Shown here one piece after another: positions 8,108 to 11,988 of a stretch of DNA of 11,988 nt. The notes under the pieces are model-generated. The model saw only the letters and a list, made by a program, of their open reading frames with translations, ran no database searches and was not told the DNA's origin. The DNA lies in NCBI GenBank assembly GCA_934130265.1, contig CAKOYC010000018.1:1-11988 (forward strand), read 5' to 3'. Each line of letters starts with the position of its first letter. Position 1 is the stretch's first letter. Source of the stretch: an uncultured Bacilli bacterium. Its GTDB lineage: Bacteria; Bacillota_I; Bacilli_A; RF39; UBA660. Made by a program: the position numbers and the translations under genes.

Positions 8108-8116
8108 ATTATACCA
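8108..8116 (-). promoter_or_regulatory. Extended -10 promoter of the Abi_2-HtrA operon
   Basis: On the minus strand TGGTATAAT forms a perfect TGnTATAAT extended -10. No good -35 is visible at 17 bp. The predicted start near 8101 leaves a leader of only about 14 nt, just enough for the AGGTGG ribosome site. Confidence 0.6.
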
Positions 8117-8157
8117 CATAACTACTTAAAAAAATATGAATTTTTGATGAAAATATG

Positions 8158-8166
8158 TGATATACT
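8158..8166 (+). promoter_or_regulatory. Extended -10 promoter of the phospholipase-like/SpoIID-like pair
   Basis: TGATATACT (TGnTATACT) on the plus strand, with no good -35. Start expected near 8173, about 17 nt before ATG 8190, with AAGGATGTGG as ribosome site. The box and its flank mirror the divergent promoter at 8108-8116. Confidence 0.55.
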
Positions 8167-8189
8167 TTTTGTAAAGGATGTGGTAAAAG

Positions 8190-9170
8190 ATGCCGGCAAC
8201 AGTTACTCATGCTTATTTTGGCATGGACGTTTACAACAATTTACCTATTGGCCTAAAAGAATTATTAATGGATGAGAAAAAAAGTATTAGAATGTTTGCT
8301 CAAGGAATGGACCCTTTCTTTTTTTATCATAAAATTTCTTTAAAGAATGGCAAGAAACAACAAGACTTTGCTCTTTATTTTCATACTAATAAAACTAGAG
8401 AGTTTTTTATAAATTTAGTTAACTATATAAGATATAATGATTACTATCAAGTTCCTGACGTGATGGCCTATCTTTATGGTTTCATCTCCCATTATGTCTT
8501 AGATAGTACTATTCATCCCTATGTTTTTTATAAAACTGGTGAATTTATAAAAGGTGATAAAGGAAGTTATAAGTATAAAGGATTACATCACAATATGGAA
8601 GTATTTATTGATAATTATTTAATAAATAACCGAGAAAAAGGTAAAGTTTATTCTTTTCAATTCTATGATTTTTGTTTTGATTTTACTCCTTTTTCTAAAG
8701 AACTAGAAGAAGTAATTGATTATGCATTCAAAGAAACCTTTGGTATTACAGAAATGAGTAAATTCTACAAACAGGCTTTAAAGGATATGCATTTTGCACT
8801 TAAGTATTTTAGATATGATAAAACAGGTTTTAAAAAGTGTATCTATACAGTTTGTGAGAAAATAACACCTAAAACAATGTTTCCCTTCTCGACTATCTCT
8901 TATCATGTATCCTTAACTGATAAAAGAAATTATCTAAATAATGACCATACTAAATGGAATCATCCTTGTCTAAAAAGAGAAAAACATGAAGAAAGTGTTG
9001 ACGAGCTATATAATAAGGCTCTAGGCGAAGCTTTAAGTATTATCAAGAAAGTTAACTACTATATAAAGGATACTAAGAAGATAGACTTAAACAAAGTATT
9101 TAAAAATCTATCTTATAAAACTGGTAAAGATTGTGACAAAGATTATGAATTAAAATATTTTGAATTTTAG
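8190..9170 (+). CDS. Zinc-dependent phospholipase C family protein
   Basis: Matches the zinc-dependent phospholipase C family (Pfam PF00882, S1/P1 nuclease-like helical fold). Conserved metal-ligand landmarks appear in order: ATVTHAYFG with H7, AQGMDPFFF with D41, FHTN with H65, YGFISHYVLDSTIHPY with H101, D105 and H109, and GLHHNMEVFIDNY with H133/H134, E137 and D141. These suggest an intact multinuclear zinc site. Unlike secreted clostridial phospholipases it has no signal peptide, and an in-frame TAA at 8184-8186 rules out an N-terminal extension, so it is probably cytosolic and its substrate is unknown. The C-terminal third (about 200-326) is lysine-rich and lacks recognisable landmarks. 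It is followed after 46 bp by a co-directional SpoIID-like gene. The family is well supported; the activity is inferred. Confidence 0.85.
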   Translation: MPATVTHAYFGMDVYNNLPIGLKELLMDEKKSIRMFAQGMDPFFFYHKISLKNGKKQQDFALYFHTNKTREFFINLVNYIRYNDYYQVPDVMAYLYGFISHYVLDSTIHPYVFYKTGEFIKGDKGSYKYKGLHHNMEVFIDNYLINNREKGKVYSFQFYDFCFDFTPFSKELEEVIDYAFKETFGITEMSKFYKQALKDMHFALKYFRYDKTGFKKCIYTVCEKITPKTMFPFSTISYHVSLTDKRNYLNNDHTKWNHPCLKREKHEESVDELYNKALGEALSIIKKVNYYIKDTKKIDLNKVFKNLSYKTGKDCDKDYELKYFEF

Positions 9171-9216
9171 AGTATAAATAGATAATTTTTAGAAATACTA
9201 TCTACTAGGTGATATA

Positions 9217-10233
9217 ATGCTAGAAAAATACAAGGTAGTAAAGGAAAAGAATGAAGATGTTTTATATTTATACTTATCTATGAATTATGAATTCGCTAAG
9301 GATTTAGATGATTATAATCTAGACAATTTAGATAAGAACTGGTTAATTAATCAAAGAATTCAATTTAATGGTAATAAAGTAGTTATCTTTGTAGATGGTA
9401 TTCCTACTAAAGTAGTATTATTAAATGATAATGATAAAATTATGTCTGACAAAGATATTATTCTAACTCTTGATACCGATGATAAAATATCTTTAGATAA
9501 ACTACTTTTAAGCATCTTGTTTAGTAACATTACTATATTCTTAGAAGAAGAAGCTTTAAAAGCTATAACTATTCTTTATCGTAGTGAACTGATTAAAAGG
9601 TATAGGAATAAAGAAAAGATATCTAAAGATAATCATCACTTTTCTTATGTTAATTTAAACTATTACAAATTACTTTATCCAAATACTTACAAGATGTATG
9701 AGACTTTATTTAAAAAGGTAATAAAAGCTACTGACGGAGAATATCTAGTATACAACAAAGAACCAATAGAAGCTTACATTCACTTAGTAAGTAATGGTTA
9801 CACAGAAACTAATAGTAATATACCTTATCTAAAACAAACAGAAAGTCTTTGGGATTTAGCATATCCTAATTATATGAATCAAAAATACTTTTCTGTAGAA
9901 GAATTAAGAAAAAGACTAAATATCAAAGATAAGAATATTAATATTGAAATTAAACAGTTAAGTCCTAGTAATAGAATTTTAAAATTACAAGTAAATGATA
10001 AGATTTTCAATTCACTTGATTTAATGACTAGCCTAGATTTACCTTCTGCTGATATTACTATTCTTGTCTTAAAACAAGGATTTACTTTTATTACTAGAGG
10101 GATTGGTAATGGTTATGGATTAAGTATCGTTGGTGCAAACGCTCTAGCTAAACTTGATTGTAACTATAAACAAATATTAGGATACTATTTTCAGAATGTA
10201 GTATTATATACTAAGGAAGAGTCTAAAATATAG
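9217..10233 (+). CDS. SpoIID/LytB-domain protein, apparently inactive and not exported
   Basis: The SpoIID fold is recognisable: EEALKAITILYRSEL (110-124), ATDGEYLVYNKEPIEAYIHLVSNGYTE (171-197; H189 at the conserved histidine), LPYLK-like IPYLK with WD (202-213), FSVEELRKRLNI, and near the end RGIGNGYGLSIVGANAL (294-310). SpoIID is a lytic transglycosylase trimming denuded glycan strands, with catalytic Glu88 in B. subtilis in the ASEMP motif. Here the ungapped equivalent is FSNIT, so Asn104 replaces the glutamate, and GHG is changed to GNG. SpoIID also normally has an N-terminal membrane anchor. This protein has none, and an in-frame TAG at 9190-9192 excludes a longer start. ATG 9217 follows AGGTGAT. 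It is probably a repurposed glycan- or protein-binding module, in an operon with the phospholipase-like gene. No other sporulation gene is visible. Confidence 0.82.
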   Translation: MLEKYKVVKEKNEDVLYLYLSMNYEFAKDLDDYNLDNLDKNWLINQRIQFNGNKVVIFVDGIPTKVVLLNDNDKIMSDKDIILTLDTDDKISLDKLLLSILFSNITIFLEEEALKAITILYRSELIKRYRNKEKISKDNHHFSYVNLNYYKLLYPNTYKMYETLFKKVIKATDGEYLVYNKEPIEAYIHLVSNGYTETNSNIPYLKQTESLWDLAYPNYMNQKYFSVEELRKRLNIKDKNINIEIKQLSPSNRILKLQVNDKIFNSLDLMTSLDLPSADITILVLKQGFTFITRGIGNGYGLSIVGANALAKLDCNYKQILGYYFQNVVLYTKEESKI

Positions 10234-10248
10234 ATTCTTTTTTATTTT
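10217..10248 (+). terminator. Rho-independent terminator
   Basis: A 9-bp stem (AAGAGTCTA at 10217-10225 with TAGATTCTT at 10231-10239, one G-T pair), a 5-nt loop AAATA, then a T-rich run to 10248. It overlaps the stop codon of the SpoIID-like gene and ends the plus-strand operon. In the other direction no T-tract follows. Confidence 0.75.
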
Positions 10249-10646
10249 AGTTGCTTCTTATTTCTTTCTAAATCTTTTAATGACCTCTTAGGAGTTGGCA
10301 ATTTTTCTGGCATAGTTCCACCATTTTTAGCAATAACCTCTCTAATATTTTTTCCAATATTATAATGTGTTTCATTAGCTACTCGTTCACTAGATATATT
10401 ATCTTTTTTTAGTTTTGCCTCAGTCTGACTAATTCTAAAAAGATTAGCTATTAACTCTTCACTACCCATATTATCCAAAATATCTTCTCTATATCTTAAT
10501 TTTTTTCTTTTAGCAATATCATCAGCAGTTTCACCATTATACAATCCCCTATATCCAGCATTATGAAATTTATCAAAGTTTTTAACACCACAATTTTTAA
10601 CAATTTGATTTAGAGAATAGTTACCTTTTCTAGTTAAACTTCTTTG
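10242..10646 (-). pseudogene. dinD: dinD 3' fragment, interrupted by an IS element
   Basis: Encodes the C-terminal half of DNA-damage-inducible protein D (about 134 residues; the family is about 270-280), a RecA-interacting protein in E. coli. Diagnostic stretches are FHNAGYRGLYNGET, ILDNMGSEELIANLFRISQTEAKL, ERVANETHYNIGK and GGTMPEKLPTPKRSL. The frame is open through 10646, where it meets the right end of the TnpB element with no start codon of its own; a TTG at 10544 is internal to the conserved region, not a credible start. The missing 5' half should lie beyond the element's left end, outside this window. The gene and the inserted tnpB point the same way. The stop TAA at 10242-10244 abuts the terminator of the convergent gene. 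Confidence 0.85.
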
Positions 10647-10805
10647 GTGAACTACCCATCACCTAAAGGTAATGGGCTTCTAAGGAGCTAACGCTCCTAT
10701 TTAAGAAGTTTGATATTTAAGTTTCCACCTAAGCAATTAGGCAATCCTTATTCTTATGGGCGTGTCCACTTCGCCCCTACCGTATAGGATATTCATATCC
10801 ACAAC
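10647..10805 (-). ncRNA. Putative omegaRNA (TnpB guide RNA scaffold)
   Basis: IS605-family TnpB proteins use an RNA that overlaps the 3' end of tnpB and runs to the right end of the element, with the guide taken from the flank. Here four stem-loops lie in that interval: GGATAT/ATATCC (10787-10800), GGGCG/CGCCC (10758-10776), a compound hairpin AGGAGC/GCTCCT with outer arm CTTCT/AGAAG (10677-10708), and CCCAT..ACCT/AGGT..ATGGG (10655-10676). After TTCAC at 10647 the guide would begin at 10646 with CAAAGAAGTTTAAC. The upstream boundary is a guess. There is no expression evidence. Confidence 0.55.
10655..10676 (-). repeat. Subterminal hairpin of the IS right end
   Basis: Imperfect palindrome with arms CCCAT-C-ACCT and AGGT-A-ATGGG, nine pairs with one C/A bulge mismatch, 8 bp from the proposed element end. 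Such subterminal hairpins are the recognition sites of IS200/IS605 transposases, and also the 3' hairpin of omegaRNA. Confidence 0.65.
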
Positions 10806-11987
10806 GCTACTTTTACGCATAATATTCAACGCACCATTTATATCTGCATTGAATGTTTTACCATTTGCCGTTTCGTATAGACCACGATGTACTCGATCAC
10901 CGCTAAATTCATATTCTTTAGGATTATCGTTATTATAGACAGGAATGTTATCTTTATCCCAAAAACTTGCTTTTGAAGTGTAAGATTCTTCCTGTTCTAC
11001 ATAAGTGATACCATTAAGTTCACACATATATGCCAACTTATCTCTAAGGCGACCGTATGGTATATTTACAAAGTTTTGGTTATTTTGTTTACCAATATGA
11101 CTGTTTCTTTGGAAAGTCACATTGTAGCCTGCTATAAGAGTGCCTATATCATTGTTAATACAGTAATCTATAATCATACGAGCTACTTTGTTCATATAAT
11201 CATTAACCTTATTGTTGCAGTCCCTGGCGATAGCTTTTTGCCTGTTAGTAGGCTTTTTACCAAAGTGCTGCTTATCCTTAATGGATTGCAAACGAGCATT
11301 TTCTTTGTTAAACCACTGATTTATGGATTTAAGCCTTCTTCCATCAACAATGAATGACTTACCTGTACTTGATACCGCCGTTACAAGATTATTTACACCA
11401 AGGTCTAATGCAAGTGCATTTTGTGTGTTTAGATTTCTTTGAATACATTCAGTTTCATATATATACTGAATCTCAAAGTACCTTGCAGTTGTCTTTGGTA
11501 AAATGCGAATCTCTTTAACTTTCTTATCAAGTAATACAGGTGGAATGGTAATCTCCACAACCTTATGCGTTTTTTTAAAGTTGTTTGAAAATGGAAGTAT
11601 TAACTTATTTCCATTAAGTCTCACAAAACCTATGACAAGTGTTGTATATCCGTCTTTTGGAAGATAACGTGGCAACTTACAATCCTTAAAGGAATATTTA
11701 CCTTGTTTTGCAAGCTTTATCAAACCAAAGAATGATTTAAAACTACCATCAACCTCTTTAAGTATTTGTTGTGCCATATTTGAGTTTAATTCTTTGTAGT
11801 TAGGACTGCTTTTAAGAAGCTTATAGTTCTTCTCATACTTCAAGAATTTATCCTCTGTAAAGTAATACTGCCGAACATTATATATGGCTTCGTTAGTAAG
11901 ATTTTTAGCTATATGGCAAAGTTCCTTAATTGATTTGTAATCTTCCTTAGACAGATGTTTTATCTGCTGTTTTACAGTAAGATACAT
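10737..11987 (-). CDS. tnpB: TnpB RNA-guided nuclease, zinc-finger-less with altered RuvC-II
   Basis: IS200/IS605-family TnpB (416 aa), an RNA-guided DNA endonuclease ancestral to Cas12. The N-terminus MYLTVKQQIKHLS, with CHIAKNLTNEAIYNVRQYYF (24-43), is the usual start for this clade, so the gene is probably complete although only one base remains upstream. RuvC-I is ALALDLGVNNLVTAV (D195) and RuvC-III is NADINGALNIMRK (D382). At RuvC-II the sequence reads TLIAGYNVTFQRN (283-295), without the usual glutamate, while EES (333-335) lies just before YTSKAS. The two CXXC pairs of the normal zinc finger are absent from 340-380. This resembles the TnpB subset with a relocated catalytic glutamate shared with Fanzor nucleases; that match is inferred. 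The tail YGRGEVDTPIRIRIA probably doubles as omegaRNA sequence. Confidence 0.92.
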   Translation of the reverse strand: MYLTVKQQIKHLSKEDYKSIKELCHIAKNLTNEAIYNVRQYYFTEDKFLKYEKNYKLLKSSPNYKELNSNMAQQILKEVDGSFKSFFGLIKLAKQGKYSFKDCKLPRYLPKDGYTTLVIGFVRLNGNKLILPFSNNFKKTHKVVEITIPPVLLDKKVKEIRILPKTTARYFEIQYIYETECIQRNLNTQNALALDLGVNNLVTAVSSTGKSFIVDGRRLKSINQWFNKENARLQSIKDKQHFGKKPTNRQKAIARDCNNKVNDYMNKVARMIIDYCINNDIGTLIAGYNVTFQRNSHIGKQNNQNFVNIPYGRLRDKLAYMCELNGITYVEQEESYTSKASFWDKDNIPVYNNDNPKEYEFSGDRVHRGLYETANGKTFNADINGALNIMRKSSVVDMNILYGRGEVDTPIRIRIA

Positions 11988-11988
11988 G

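Larger units (their letters stand above)
10647..11988 (-). mobile_element. IS200/IS605-type element carrying tnpB, left end outside window
   Basis: The element contains tnpB plus a hairpin-bearing right end. The proposed right boundary is at 10647, where TTCAC (minus strand) gives way to dinD sequence in frame. Base composition rises in G+C relative to the flanking genes, as expected for recent arrival. No tnpA is seen up to the window edge, so it may be a tnpB-only (IS1341-like) element or carry tnpA outside. The exact boundary is inferred. Confidence 0.75.

Noticed and set aside
9178..9206. TAGATA/TATCTA inverted repeat between the phospholipase-like and SpoIID-like genes
   Set aside because: Only a 6-bp AT stem with a long loop and no T-tract; too weak to call a terminator or operator.
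10242..10544. A complete 100-residue gene starting at TTG 10544
   Set aside because: Conserved DinD sequence continues in frame upstream to 10646, so this is a truncated gene and not a small intact one.
10756..11357. Plus-strand open frames opposite tnpB
   Set aside because: They are antisense shadows of tnpB with no family resemblance or start signals.
1..11988. Mycoplasma-type code (TGA as tryptophan), because of the low G+C
   Set aside because: TGA acts as the stop for the genes ending at 5253 and 7131, and tryptophan is encoded by TGG throughout.
1..11988. CRISPR arrays, tRNA or rRNA genes
   Set aside because: No regularly spaced repeats and no cloverleaf or rRNA-like sequence were seen.

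Overview
The window is AT-rich (roughly 70% A+T by eye) and uses the standard bacterial code: TGA is a real stop for the genes ending at 5253 and 7131. Shine-Dalgarno sites are strong AGGAG types. Together with an oxygen-sensitive class III ribonucleotide reductase, this points to an anaerobic low-GC Firmicute or Tenericute-like gut or sediment bacterium. The lineage call is inference from composition and gene content.

Left part (1-5247): a minus-strand dNTP-supply operon, nrdD-nrdG-dut (dut is cut by the window edge), is transcribed away from a plus-strand gene at 3289-5247. About 300 bp of very AT-rich DNA separates them and carries a recognisable promoter for each side. NrdD reduces ribonucleotides with a glycyl radical, NrdG installs that radical, and Dut removes dUTP. 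The divergent gene is the most striking object here. It is an NrdD homologue of a different subclass that keeps the ATP-cone and the barrel scaffold but has lost the thiyl-radical cysteine motif and ends before the zinc/glycyl-radical tail. It looks like a catalytically dead reductase under its own good promoter.

Middle part (5253-8087, minus strand): a tight three-gene operon encodes an Abi_2 (AbiD/AbiF-type) HEPN protein, a membrane-anchored HtrA-type serine protease with a PDZ domain, and an unrecognised 246-residue protein. The first two overlap by 20 bp and the third follows after 14 bp. Its promoter mirrors that of the divergent plus-strand pair at 8190-10233: a protein of the zinc-dependent phospholipase C family and a SpoIID-like protein. 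The SpoIID-like protein lacks an export signal, and its catalytic glutamate is replaced by asparagine. A convincing rho-independent terminator closes this pair.

Right part (10242-11988, minus strand): the C-terminal half of a dinD gene is broken by an IS200/IS605-type element. The element encodes a TnpB with no Cys4 zinc finger and no glutamate at the usual RuvC-II position. Hairpins between tnpB and the element end look like a right end plus omegaRNA scaffold, and the predicted guide would run into dinD. The element's left end lies outside the window. Two enzyme-family members here (NrdD-like and SpoIID-like) appear to be pseudoenzymes, which is unusual for one 12-kb stretch.
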